DNA of 6,221 bases from Bacteroidota bacterium (lineage in GTDB: Bacteria; Bacteroidota; Bacteroidia; Bacteroidales; VadinHA17), in contig JAUWMO010000209.1 of assembly GCA_030613125.1 (NCBI GenBank), positions 1-6,221 on the forward strand, read 5' to 3'. Numbering within the stretch: position 1 is the first letter of the stretch; the number at the start of each line of letters is the position of its first letter. This document shows positions 1 through 6,015 of this stretch, piece after piece. The notes under the pieces are model-generated. The model saw only the letters and a program-made list of their open reading frames with translations, had not been told where the DNA came from and did not search any database. Position numbers and translations under genes: made by a program.

Positions 1-501
1 GGATGAGGTTTTGGAAATTACCCGCAAGGCACCGATTTGCCCCAAATCTCCAATAAGTGAAGAATGCATTCCCGATACAAAATATTCATATTCATCATTA
101 CCTGTATAATTGTCAAAAGGAAGAATTACAATTGATTGTATCGCCTCGGCAAGTTTTTTTTGATCGTCTTTGAATTTAAGCAACCGTAGCTGTGTTGGAT
201 TGAGACGACCAGGATTTGCCAGGGTAAATATTATGATAGATAATGCAATTATTCCATTTATTGATTGCAGAATGATCGCTTTCCGGGTAAATTTCTGTTG
301 AAACCAGGTATGTATAAGGATAGCAGGCAATCCGAATATCACCAATAGGATAGGGACGTCCAGGATGGCTGCATTCAGGTCATATTTATCGATCAGGAAA
401 TTGATGGCCTCAATAAAAACCCAGGAACTGCCCAGGTAAACGGCCAGGGTCTGACCAATTTTTCTTTCTTTGAATTTTTTGAACCAGGATGAATTTTCCA
501 T
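1..501 (-). CDS. Membrane-anchored TolB-like domain protein, N-terminal part (C-terminus outside window)
   Basis: This open frame of 167 codons starts at an ATG (complement of 499-501) and has no stop before the left edge. The protein begins MENSSWFKKFKERKIGQTLA, a basic N-terminus. Three hydrophobic segments follow at about residues 21-37, 48-66 and 76-95, then a charged linker at about 100-121. From residue 123 comes SIVILPFDNYTGNDEYEYF, leading to LRVISKTSS at the edge. This matches the start of the TolB N-terminal-like domain (S-hAVLPF-N-s-d--EYF-dGh---hi--L--i--LrViSrTS) seen in many proteins that carry tetratricopeptide repeats further on. Known for the family: these are membrane proteins of unclear role, often with C-terminal TPRs and sometimes annotated as adenylate-cyclase-like. 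Inference: the missing part holds the rest of the TolB-like domain and probably TPRs. No Shine-Dalgarno sequence precedes the start. The gene is divergent from the glycosyltransferase gene. The specific function is unknown. Confidence 0.8.
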   Translation of the reverse strand, partial: MENSSWFKKFKERKIGQTLAVYLGSSWVFIEAINFLIDKYDLNAAILDVPILLVIFGLPAILIHTWFQQKFTRKAIILQSINGIIALSIIIFTLANPGRLNPTQLRLLKFKDDQKKLAEAIQSIVILPFDNYTGNDEYEYFVSGMHSSLIGDLGQIGALRVISKTSS

Positions 502-516
502 TCGGGATTTTGTTTG

Positions 517-542
517 AGTTAAAGTTAAGTAAGTTAAAGTTA
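517..542. repeat. 11-bp direct repeat with 15-bp period upstream of the minus-strand gene
   Basis: The word AGTTAAAGTTA occurs at 517-527 and again, exactly, at 532-542. It lies in the presumed 5' untranslated region of the minus-strand TolB-like gene, 16-41 bases before its ATG. It could be a binding site or a simple low-complexity duplication. No function can be read from it. Confidence 0.6.
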
Positions 543-562
543 TGAATTTTTCAAAAGAGAAA

Positions 563-570
563 CAAAGCTA
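563..570 (-). promoter_or_regulatory. Candidate -7 box (TAGCTTTG) for the TolB-like gene
   Basis: Read on the minus strand, 570-563 is TAGCTTTG, a full match to the Bacteroidota -7 consensus TAnnTTTG. It lies 61 bases before the ATG at 501, which would give a leader of about 50-55 nt. I see no good TTTG-type -33 box 19-21 bases further upstream, so the site rests on the -7 match alone. A second word of the same form, TACTTTTG, lies at 640-633 on the same strand. Confidence 0.3.
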
Positions 571-594
571 AATGAAATGTTAGGTAAACGTTTG

Positions 595-616
595 TGTATG
601 TGTAAATTCACATACA
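595..616. promoter_or_regulatory. Operator-like dyad TGTATGTG-N6-CACATACA
   Basis: Two perfect 8-bp arms (595-602 and 609-616) flank a 6-bp AT-rich centre (TAAATT), the form of a site for a dimeric DNA-binding protein. It sits about 25-50 bases upstream of the candidate minus-strand -7 box. The core word GTATGT recurs at 638-643, inside the neighbouring 10-bp palindrome ATGTATACAT (640-649). The dyad is seen directly; the regulatory role is inferred. Confidence 0.4.
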
Positions 617-667
617 TATTATCTTTTTTACTCAAAAGTATGTATACATTGATTCTTGAAAGATACC

Positions 668-683
668 TGCCTGCCGGCAGGCA
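668..683. repeat. 16-bp perfect GC-rich palindrome
   Basis: TGCCTGCCGGCAGGCA is perfectly self-complementary around 675/676 and stands out as a GC-rich island in otherwise very AT-rich DNA. From memory, words built on GCCTGCCGGCAGGC are scattered through intergenic DNA of many environmental bacterial genomes, so it is more likely a dispersed short palindromic element than a gene-specific operator. It is followed by AT-rich sequence, not a T-run, so it is not a canonical terminator. Confidence 0.5.
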
Positions 684-864
684 AGGCGTATTTAAATACA
701 TATTATAATACGTATATAGAAGTTATAACATAGTGATATATAGCAAGATGATAGATCGGCGTATAATTATATATGTATAATATAATGCAATATTGACGGG
801 CTTTAAAGGTTTTTACAGGCAAATATATAACTGTCTTATTTAACAATTTTTGCCACTAAAGTTA

Positions 865-895
865 TTGGCTGGCATTTTTTTATTTATTACTTTTC
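865..895 (+). promoter_or_regulatory. Candidate Bacteroidota-type promoter of the glycosyltransferase gene
   Basis: TTG at 865-867 and TACTTTTC at 888-895 are separated by 20 bases. This fits the Bacteroidota primary-sigma pattern TTTG-N19-21-TAnnTTTG except for the last base of the -7 box and the first base of the -33 box. The transcription start would fall near 900-903, giving a leader of about 45 nt before the ATG at 947. It is inferred from sequence form only. Confidence 0.4.
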
Positions 896-946
896 GGAGA
901 AGACTCAATATTTATATCAGCACAAATTATAAGATTTCACTCCATA

Positions 947-3022
947 ATGAAAGAATTCATAAAGAAGAGATATCCAATATTACTTTTTATAATTCTTCTT
1001 TTTGGTATTTCATATTATTATGACTATCACGAAATCATTTTAAAAAAACCTCAGTCAGTACATAAATGGCGGCAATCTGACTGTGCTTCCATTGCACTTA
1101 ATTATTATCAAAATGGAATGCATTTTTTCAAGCCAACTGTTCATAATTTAACTTCCGATGGGGGAACAACAGGCTACTGTTGTACCAGCGAGATCCCAAT
1201 TCTGTATTATTTTATCGCAGTTTTATATAAAATATTCGGGTATCACGACTTTATATACCGAATAATCAACACACTTATCTTTTTTTCAGGACTCTTTTTT
1301 CTTTTTAAAATATTGCATCATTTACTTAAAAATACTTTTTGGGCTATTTCTTTAACAATTCTGTTTTTTACTTCTCCTGTATTGATTTTTTATGCAAATA
1401 ATTATTTAACAAATTCCTCCGCTTTGGCATTTTCATTTATAGGATGGTATTATTTTATGAATTATTATGAAGGAGAAAAAAGCAGAGATCTTAAGTTGTC
1501 AATGATTTTCTTTCTTTTAGCTGGTGCTTGTAAAGTAACTGCTCTTATAAGTCTGTTAGCAATAACAGGTATATTCTTACTTGAACAAGGCAAAATAATA
1601 AGATTCAAGTCATCAGGTAAACTATTCAAAAAACCATTGGGATTTTTATCATATGTGATAATTATTTTAATAATTGTCGGAGGGTGGATATTATATGCAT
1701 CCCACTATAACAAAATTCATGATTGCACCTATTTTTCTACTACAATTTTCCCTTTTTGGGGATTAAATTATGAGGGATTAATAAATGTAATTGATAACGT
1801 AATAAAAATATGGTTGCCTGATTATTTCCATAAATCAGTACTGATCTTTTTACTGTTATGCTTTTTAATAATTATTATCAATAACAAAAAAGTCGATCGA
1901 TTACTGTATTTCGTAATAATATTTTTGCTGATTTTGGGAGCAACATATATTTCATTACAGTATTGGACTTTTCATGATCACGATTACTATATAATTAATC
2001 TGTACATCTTTCCGGTAATAATTGTGGTATCTGCATTTGACTTAATGAAAAGGAATTTTTGTAAAATTCTGAATTCAGTTATTACAAAAATCATGTTTTT
2101 AATATTTATAGTATTCAATATTTATTACGCAAAGGGAAGAATTTATGAAAGATATCATGGCTGGATGAATGATTATTCAGAGAATATTGATATTTACGAA
2201 ATTGAACCATATCTGAGGCAAATTGGAATTCAACCAACTGATACAATAATTTCTTTGCCCGATTGGAGCAATAGTTCTTTGTATTTAATGAACCGGAAAG
2301 GCTGGACAGAATATACTGATGCCCGTTTAAACAGAGGAGAACCTGTATATTATAACAGGGACAGTACCGGAATTCAAAAGTCAATTAATAACGGTGCTAA
2401 GTATTTAATAATAAATGGGATTGAAGAGCTTATTAAAAGATCTTATTTAAGAAGTTTTACCTCAAACCTGATTGGTAAATACAATAACACCTTAATATTC
2501 GAATTAAATTCAACCGTTCATAATTTTAGTCTTGAAAAAAGAGCAATAAAAGAAAAACTATTTTCCGATGCAGAAACAATATCAGCAGATAAAAAGTATT
2601 ATAAGGTTACTGATAGCAATAAAATATTTGAAAATGGTATAACCCGAAATGATGAACATGCTTTTTCTGGTTCCTATTCAGTTAAACTGGATAAAGAAAA
2701 TCCTTATGGAATGACAATAAGATTTAAAGATGCCATTCCAGGTGAGAGTTTTATAATATCTGTATGGAGGAAAAAGAATAAAGAAAATAAAGGTGTAATA
2801 ATTGCATCTGAAAGTTCGTCTGATTATTATAATAATAAGAATATAATTGTTGCCGATTCAATTGGATGGGAAAAACTTACGAAAGAGTTTTTTGTTTCTC
2901 AGAAGATGGATGGGAAGGAAATAGCAATATATTTATATAATCCAGGTGATTACCCTGTATTTTTTGATGATTTTGAAATAATCAGATTTAATAGTTATCA
3001 CTTTAATCATTTTAGTCAATGA
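947..3022 (+). CDS. GT-C-type (PMT/ArnT-like, family 39) membrane glycosyltransferase with C-terminal carbohydrate-binding-like module
   Basis: This 691-residue polytopic protein has hydrophobic segments at about residues 9-25, 106-126, 131-150, 157-174, 183-212, 232-252, 296-312, 319-336, 347-364 and 380-395. The first large loop holds WRQSD (41-45) and SEIP (81-84), in the place where GT-C enzymes keep their catalytic Asp/Glu. GACK (193-196) resembles the conserved Lys motif of ArnT-like proteins, and HDHDYY (343-348) resembles the H-D-Y-Y motif of bacterial family-39 members. Known for the family: such enzymes move a sugar from a polyprenyl-phosphate donor to an acceptor outside the inner membrane. 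Residues 400-525 form a mixed alpha/beta region. Residues 555-680 (ENG, AFSGSYSVKL, PGESFIISVWRK, GWEKL, FFDDFEI) read like a carbohydrate-binding beta-sandwich of the CBM4/9 sort. The start is the first ATG after the candidate promoter, without a Shine-Dalgarno sequence. Codon use is strongly AT-biased compared with the downstream genes. Acceptor and sugar are unknown; the enzyme class is fairly sure, the exact role is not. Confidence 0.75.
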   Translation: MKEFIKKRYPILLFIILLFGISYYYDYHEIILKKPQSVHKWRQSDCASIALNYYQNGMHFFKPTVHNLTSDGGTTGYCCTSEIPILYYFIAVLYKIFGYHDFIYRIINTLIFFSGLFFLFKILHHLLKNTFWAISLTILFFTSPVLIFYANNYLTNSSALAFSFIGWYYFMNYYEGEKSRDLKLSMIFFLLAGACKVTALISLLAITGIFLLEQGKIIRFKSSGKLFKKPLGFLSYVIIILIIVGGWILYASHYNKIHDCTYFSTTIFPFWGLNYEGLINVIDNVIKIWLPDYFHKSVLIFLLLCFLIIIINNKKVDRLLYFVIIFLLILGATYISLQYWTFHDHDYYIINLYIFPVIIVVSAFDLMKRNFCKILNSVITKIMFLIFIVFNIYYAKGRIYERYHGWMNDYSENIDIYEIEPYLRQIGIQPTDTIISLPDWSNSSLYLMNRKGWTEYTDARLNRGEPVYYNRDSTGIQKSINNGAKYLIINGIEELIKRSYLRSFTSNLIGKYNNTLIFELNSTVHNFSLEKRAIKEKLFSDAETISADKKYYKVTDSNKIFENGITRNDEHAFSGSYSVKLDKENPYGMTIRFKDAIPGESFIISVWRKKNKENKGVIIASESSSDYYNNKNIIVADSIGWEKLTKEFFVSQKMDGKEIAIYLYNPGDYPVFFDDFEIIRFNSYHFNHFSQ

Positions 3023-3048
3023 ATATTAATTTTTTTTTTGTATTTTAC

Positions 3049-3073
3049 TAACCCTGTTATATGAACGGGGTTA
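3049..3073 (+). terminator. Hairpin between glycosyltransferase and carboxyltransferase genes (weak terminator candidate)
   Basis: A 10-bp stem with one G-U pair (3049-3058 with 3064-3073) closes a 5-base loop, 27 bases after the glycosyltransferase stop. The base of the stem is AACCC/GGGTT. The ten-T run (3030-3039) lies before the hairpin, and what follows is only moderately T-rich (CTATTATTAAC), so it is not a canonical intrinsic terminator. It could instead be a structured leader of the downstream gene, whose start lies 20 bases away. Confidence 0.3.
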
Positions 3074-3093
3074 CTATTATTAACAGATAAAAA

Positions 3094-4701
3094 TTGCAAA
3101 AACTAGTCTCAGCCATTGACACTACTTCTCCGGAGTTTAAGGAGAAAAAAGAAAAATTCTTAAAAATATTTCAGGAATACAAGGAGATACTCAGGCAAGT
3201 TCAGCAGGGAGGTAGTGAGGCAGCACTAAAGAAACATATTTCAAGAGGGAAACTCCTGGCAAGGAAAAGGATTAATTTGCTTGTCGACCCTGATACTCCT
3301 TTTTTAGAACTTTCTTCCATGGCTGCTTACGGACAATATGACAACCAGTTCCCGGCAGCAGGTATTGTTACCGGTATAGGAGTTATTCATGGCAGGGAAA
3401 CAATGATTGTAGCTAATGATGCAACCGTAAAGGGAGGCACCTACATTGCCGAAACCATTAAAAAGCATATTAGGGCACAGGAAATTGCGATGCAGAACAG
3501 GTTACCCTGTGTATACCTGGTAGATTCCGGAGGCATATTTTTACCTGAACAGGCAAGGGTTTTTCCAGATAAATTTGATTTTGGTCGTATTTTTTATAAC
3601 CAGGCAAGGTTGTCAGCCGAAGGGATAGCTCAGATTTCAATTGTCATGGGATCTTGTACTGCCGGAGGGGCATATGTCCCTGCAATGAGTGATGAAAATA
3701 TTATTGTAAAAAAACAAGGAACAATCTTTATTGGTGGTCCACCTTTGGTTAAAACTGCCACAGGAGAGGAAGTTACTGCAGAGGAGCTTGGCGGTGCGGA
3801 TATTCATACTTCCATTTCGGGTGTTTCCGATCATTTTGCCGGGAATGACGAACATTCATTACAAATTTGCCGCAGCATTTTTGAAAGTATACCATTTCCT
3901 GACAGACAGAAACTTGACATAGGAGTCATAGAGGAACCCGATTATGATCCTGAAGAACTTTACGGTATCGCACCCGTTGATTTGAAGCAACCCCTGGATT
4001 CCAGGGAAATAATCATGCGAATTGTTGACGGTAGTAAATTTCATGAATTCAAAACCCGGTATGCCCCTACACTGGTGACCGGTTTTGCCAGAATTTTGGG
4101 CTTCCCGGTAGGAATTCTGGCTAATAACGGAGTGTTATTCTCCGAAACGGCACTTAAAGGTACACACTTCATTGAACTTTGCATACACAGAAAAACTCCT
4201 ATTATATTTCTTCAGAATATAACAGGTTTTATTGTTGGTAAACAATATGAACGGCAAGGAATTGCAAGGGACGGCGCAAAATTGGTTCATGCTGTAGCCA
4301 ATGCAACAGTTCCAATATTCTCAGTAATTTTTGGAGGGTCATTTGGCGCTGGAAATTATGCCATGGCTGGCCGTGCTTATGAACCAAGATTGCTTTTCAT
4401 GTGGCCAAATGCAAGGATCTCAGTTATGGGAGGGGACCAGGCAGCAGATGTTCTGGTTACGATAAAAAAAGATCAATATATTGCCAGTAAAAAGGAAGTC
4501 CCCGATGAAGAACTGGTTCAGCTGAAGAAAAGCATATTAAAGAAATATGATTTTGAAAGCTCAGCCTATTACAGTACTTCCCGGTTATGGGATGATGGAA
4601 TTATCGATCCGGTGGATACCAGGAAAATTCTGGCTTTGGGTATTTCAATGTCGCTTAACAGAAAATTTTCGGATCCAAAATTTGGTGTATTTCGTATGTA
4701 A
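3094..4701 (+). CDS. liuB: Methylcrotonoyl-CoA carboxylase carboxyltransferase (beta) subunit
   Basis: This 535-residue protein has the usual length of the family. The N-terminal carboxyltransferase domain (about 20-270) shows RGKLLARKRI (51-60), VANDATVKGGTY (106-117), VDSGGIFLPEQ (143-153), the oxyanion-hole loop GSCTAGGAYVPAMSDE (186-201) and GGPPLVKTATGEEV (214-227). The C-terminal domain shows NITGFIVGKQYE (375-386), FGGSFGAGNYAMAGRAYEPR (413-432) and WPNARISVMGGDQAADVL (437-454). These match methylcrotonoyl-CoA carboxylase beta better than propionyl-CoA carboxylase beta. Known role: it moves CO2 from carboxybiotin to 3-methylcrotonyl-CoA in leucine breakdown, in the cytoplasm, together with a biotin carboxylase and biotin carrier. 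The hydratase gene 84 bases downstream and the biotin carboxylase at the right edge support this. The start is TTG at 3094: an in-frame TAA at 3088-3090 excludes a longer protein, and the next in-frame ATG (residue 77) lies inside the conserved domain. No Shine-Dalgarno sequence is visible. Oddity: Ile148, where homologues I recall have Ala in GGA-LP. Geranyl-CoA or another acyl-CoA substrate is a less likely alternative. Confidence 0.9.
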   Translation: MQKLVSAIDTTSPEFKEKKEKFLKIFQEYKEILRQVQQGGSEAALKKHISRGKLLARKRINLLVDPDTPFLELSSMAAYGQYDNQFPAAGIVTGIGVIHGRETMIVANDATVKGGTYIAETIKKHIRAQEIAMQNRLPCVYLVDSGGIFLPEQARVFPDKFDFGRIFYNQARLSAEGIAQISIVMGSCTAGGAYVPAMSDENIIVKKQGTIFIGGPPLVKTATGEEVTAEELGGADIHTSISGVSDHFAGNDEHSLQICRSIFESIPFPDRQKLDIGVIEEPDYDPEELYGIAPVDLKQPLDSREIIMRIVDGSKFHEFKTRYAPTLVTGFARILGFPVGILANNGVLFSETALKGTHFIELCIHRKTPIIFLQNITGFIVGKQYERQGIARDGAKLVHAVANATVPIFSVIFGGSFGAGNYAMAGRAYEPRLLFMWPNARISVMGGDQAADVLVTIKKDQYIASKKEVPDEELVQLKKSILKKYDFESSAYYSTSRLWDDGIIDPVDTRKILALGISMSLNRKFSDPKFGVFRM

Positions 4702-4785
4702 CCCGAAAGTGTTTAAATTATTGGTTATTATTTGGAATTTTGATTACAGTTTTGCTGCGTAGATTAAATCAGGTTATGAAGAAAA

Positions 4786-5589
4786 ATGAATTGCATCATG
4801 AGTAACTATAGTACTCTCTTATTCGAATCAAAAGAAAATATAGCAACGGTTTGGTTAAATCGGCCTGGAATTCATAATGCCTTTAACGAAATCATGATCT
4901 CAGAGCTTATAGAATGCTTTGGGAAGATTAACCAGATGAATAATATCCGGGTCGTTATCCTCAGGGGAAAAGGAAAATCCTTTTGTGCTGGTGCCGATCT
5001 TAATTGGATGAAAGATGTAACAAAATATTCGTATGAGGAGAATTATAACGAAAGTTACCGGTTATCACAATGCTTTTATTCAATATATACCTGCGTAAAA
5101 CCTACCATTGCTGTAGTTCATGGTGCTGCTATCGGCGGTGCAAACGGATTGCTTACAGCTTGTGATATGGCATTTTGTGATTCTAAGACTACATTTTCCC
5201 TTAGTGAAGTTAAAATAGGAATCATCCCGGCTTGTATCTCACCATATGTTATAAAAAGAGTGGGTGAGTTTGGTGCAAAAGAATTAATGCTAACAGGACG
5301 AAGAATCAATGGTAAAGAAGCAGAAGCCTTTCGCCTGGTAAACAAATCTTTACCTGCTGTAGATTTGGAAACGCATTTAAAATCACTTATTGATATGCTT
5401 TTATCAAGTGGGCCGGAAGCTATGTCGCATTGTAAAAATCTGATTTTTGATGTTTCCAACACCCTGAATCTTGATCAGGCATTAGAGAAAACAGCTGAAA
5501 AAATTGCTGAAATCCGGATTTCAGAGGAGGGACAGGAAGGGATGAAAGCCTTTCTTGAAAAAAGACAACCCTCATGGACTAAGAAATAA
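4786..5589 (+). CDS. liuC: Methylglutaconyl-CoA hydratase (crotonase superfamily, LiuC type)
   Basis: This 267-residue crotonase-fold protein has the normal family length. WLNRPGIHNAFN (23-34) starts the fold. SFCAGADLNWMK (65-76) is the first oxyanion loop, and its NWM signature is typical of methylglutaconyl-CoA hydratases. GAAIGGANGL (113-122) is the second oxyanion loop, and FSLSEVKIGIIPACISPYVI (137-156) carries the retained catalytic Glu141. The position of the other crotonase Glu is Gly121, as I recall for bacterial LiuC proteins, so this does not mean loss of function. Known role: hydration of 3-methylglutaconyl-CoA to HMG-CoA, the step after methylcrotonoyl-CoA carboxylase, in the cytoplasm. 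It lies 84 bases after the carboxyltransferase gene with no obvious terminator between, so cotranscription is likely. The ATG at 4798 (MSNYSTLLF) is an in-frame alternative start that would remove four residues and fits family N-termini equally well. A general enoyl-CoA hydratase is the main alternative. Confidence 0.88.
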   Translation: MNCIMSNYSTLLFESKENIATVWLNRPGIHNAFNEIMISELIECFGKINQMNNIRVVILRGKGKSFCAGADLNWMKDVTKYSYEENYNESYRLSQCFYSIYTCVKPTIAVVHGAAIGGANGLLTACDMAFCDSKTTFSLSEVKIGIIPACISPYVIKRVGEFGAKELMLTGRRINGKEAEAFRLVNKSLPAVDLETHLKSLIDMLLSSGPEAMSHCKNLIFDVSNTLNLDQALEKTAEKIAEIRISEEGQEGMKAFLEKRQPSWTKK

Positions 5590-5642
5590 ACAATATATTA
5601 TTCATTTAGTATTTATATCATCTTTCATAATATCAATGCTCA

Positions 5643-5682
5643 GGAATAATGGAGTAATGGAGTAATGGAATATTGGAATATT
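5643..5682 (+). repeat. Octamer tandem array (five GGARTAWT units)
   Basis: Five consecutive 8-bp units are GGAATAAT, GGAGTAAT, GGAGTAAT, GGAATATT and GGAATATT, at 5643, 5651, 5659, 5667 and 5675. TGAACGTT and TGAGCGAA follow in the same 8-bp phase, as if the array decays into the next repeat. Arrays of this kind occur, from memory, between genes in some Bacteroidota genomes. The complement reads as SNIPLLHYSIIP-like peptide in a minus-strand ORF that I regard as spurious. Confidence 0.75.
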
Positions 5683-5687
5683 TGAAC

Positions 5688-5794
5688 GTTTGAGCGAACT
5701 TGAGAGCGAATCCCTCACGAGTTGCCTGTGGGAGGGCAAGTGGGAACGAGTAAAACCTCATGAGCAGGTTGTGGGAAGGACTGTGGGAGCGAAT
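5688..5794 (+). repeat. 12-nt-phased repeats of GTGGGA and GAGCGAA words
   Basis: GTGGGA occurs at 5728, 5740, 5771 and 5783, making two pairs each spaced exactly 12 bases. GAGCGAA occurs at 5692 and 5704 (12 apart) and again at 5787, overlapping the last GTGGGA. CTGTGGGAG is repeated exactly at 5726-5734 and 5781-5789. The block is richer in GC than its surroundings. A small hairpin, TTGCCT with GGGCAA (5722-5727 with 5734-5739), lies inside. It is probably a decayed dispersed intergenic repeat; its function is unknown. Confidence 0.6.
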
Positions 5795-5909
5795 AATATT
5801 GAAAGGTTGGGATATTATAATTAGTAGTATTCCATTTATCCAACATTTCATAATTCTATGTTATATCATAAAATATTAAGTTTACTCTAAAAAGTAAAAT
5901 ATCAAAAAA

Positions 5910-6001
5910 GCCACTAAAACACCAAGACACCAAATTTCACAAAATACTAAATATCACAGAAATTCCTTTAGTGATATTTTGTGCCTTAGTGATTTTGTGG
6001 C
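5910..6001. repeat. Long imperfect inverted repeat (31-bp arms, 30-bp spacer)
   Basis: The arm at 5910-5940 (starting GCCACTAAAACACC) pairs with 5971-6001 (ending GATTTTGTGGC) at 25 of 31 positions. An alternative inner pairing joins AATATCAC (5950-5957) exactly with GTGATATT (5971-5978). From memory, elements of the GCCACTAAGACACTAAGGCAC type are widespread dispersed inverted repeats in Bacteroidota and some other phyla. On the minus strand the hairpin is followed by TTTTTTGATATTTTAC, so it could terminate minus-strand transcription. On the plus strand it is followed by an A-run and would not be a canonical terminator. Confidence 0.75.
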
Positions 6002-6015
6002 GAAAAAAAACTTAT

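Larger units (their letters stand above)
502..946. other. Divergent AT-rich intergenic region
   Basis: This stretch of about 445 bases lies between two divergently transcribed genes and holds no convincing coding sequence on either strand. It is dominated by TA-rich runs (especially 690-790) and contains the direct repeat, dyads, palindrome and candidate promoters listed separately. The part at 720-860 shows nothing I can name. Confidence 0.7.

Noticed and set aside
2115..2384. Minus-strand ORF of 89 codons
   Set aside because: It lies wholly inside the glycosyltransferase gene on the opposite strand and shows no recognisable motif.
3030..3073. Strong rho-independent terminator after the glycosyltransferase
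   Set aside because: The ten-T run precedes the hairpin and no T-run follows it, so it was kept only as a weak candidate.
3637..4044. Two minus-strand ORFs and one plus-strand ORF of 61-72 codons
   Set aside because: All are shadows inside the well-supported carboxyltransferase gene.
4547..4762. Plus-strand ORF of 71 codons running past the carboxyltransferase stop
   Set aside because: Most of it overlaps conserved carboxyltransferase sequence in another frame; the non-overlapping tail is AT-rich intergenic DNA with no motif.
4776..4805. Nine-codon ORF (MKKNELHHE) overlapping the hydratase start
   Set aside because: It could be a leader peptide, but it holds only one leucine codon and no attenuator hairpins; such short frames arise easily by chance.
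5118..5462. Minus-strand ORF of 114 codons
   Set aside because: It is antisense to the conserved core of the hydratase; its length follows from the codon structure of that gene.
5688..5794. Possible CRISPR array
   Set aside because: The repeated words are 6-9 bases at 12-base spacing, far too short for CRISPR repeats, and there are no spacers of even length or cas genes.
5633..5851. Minus-strand ORF of 72 codons in the repeat gap
   Set aside because: It is a read-through of the octamer array and the phased repeats, giving the repetitive peptide SNIPLLHYSIIPEH; no protein-like features, start context or family match.
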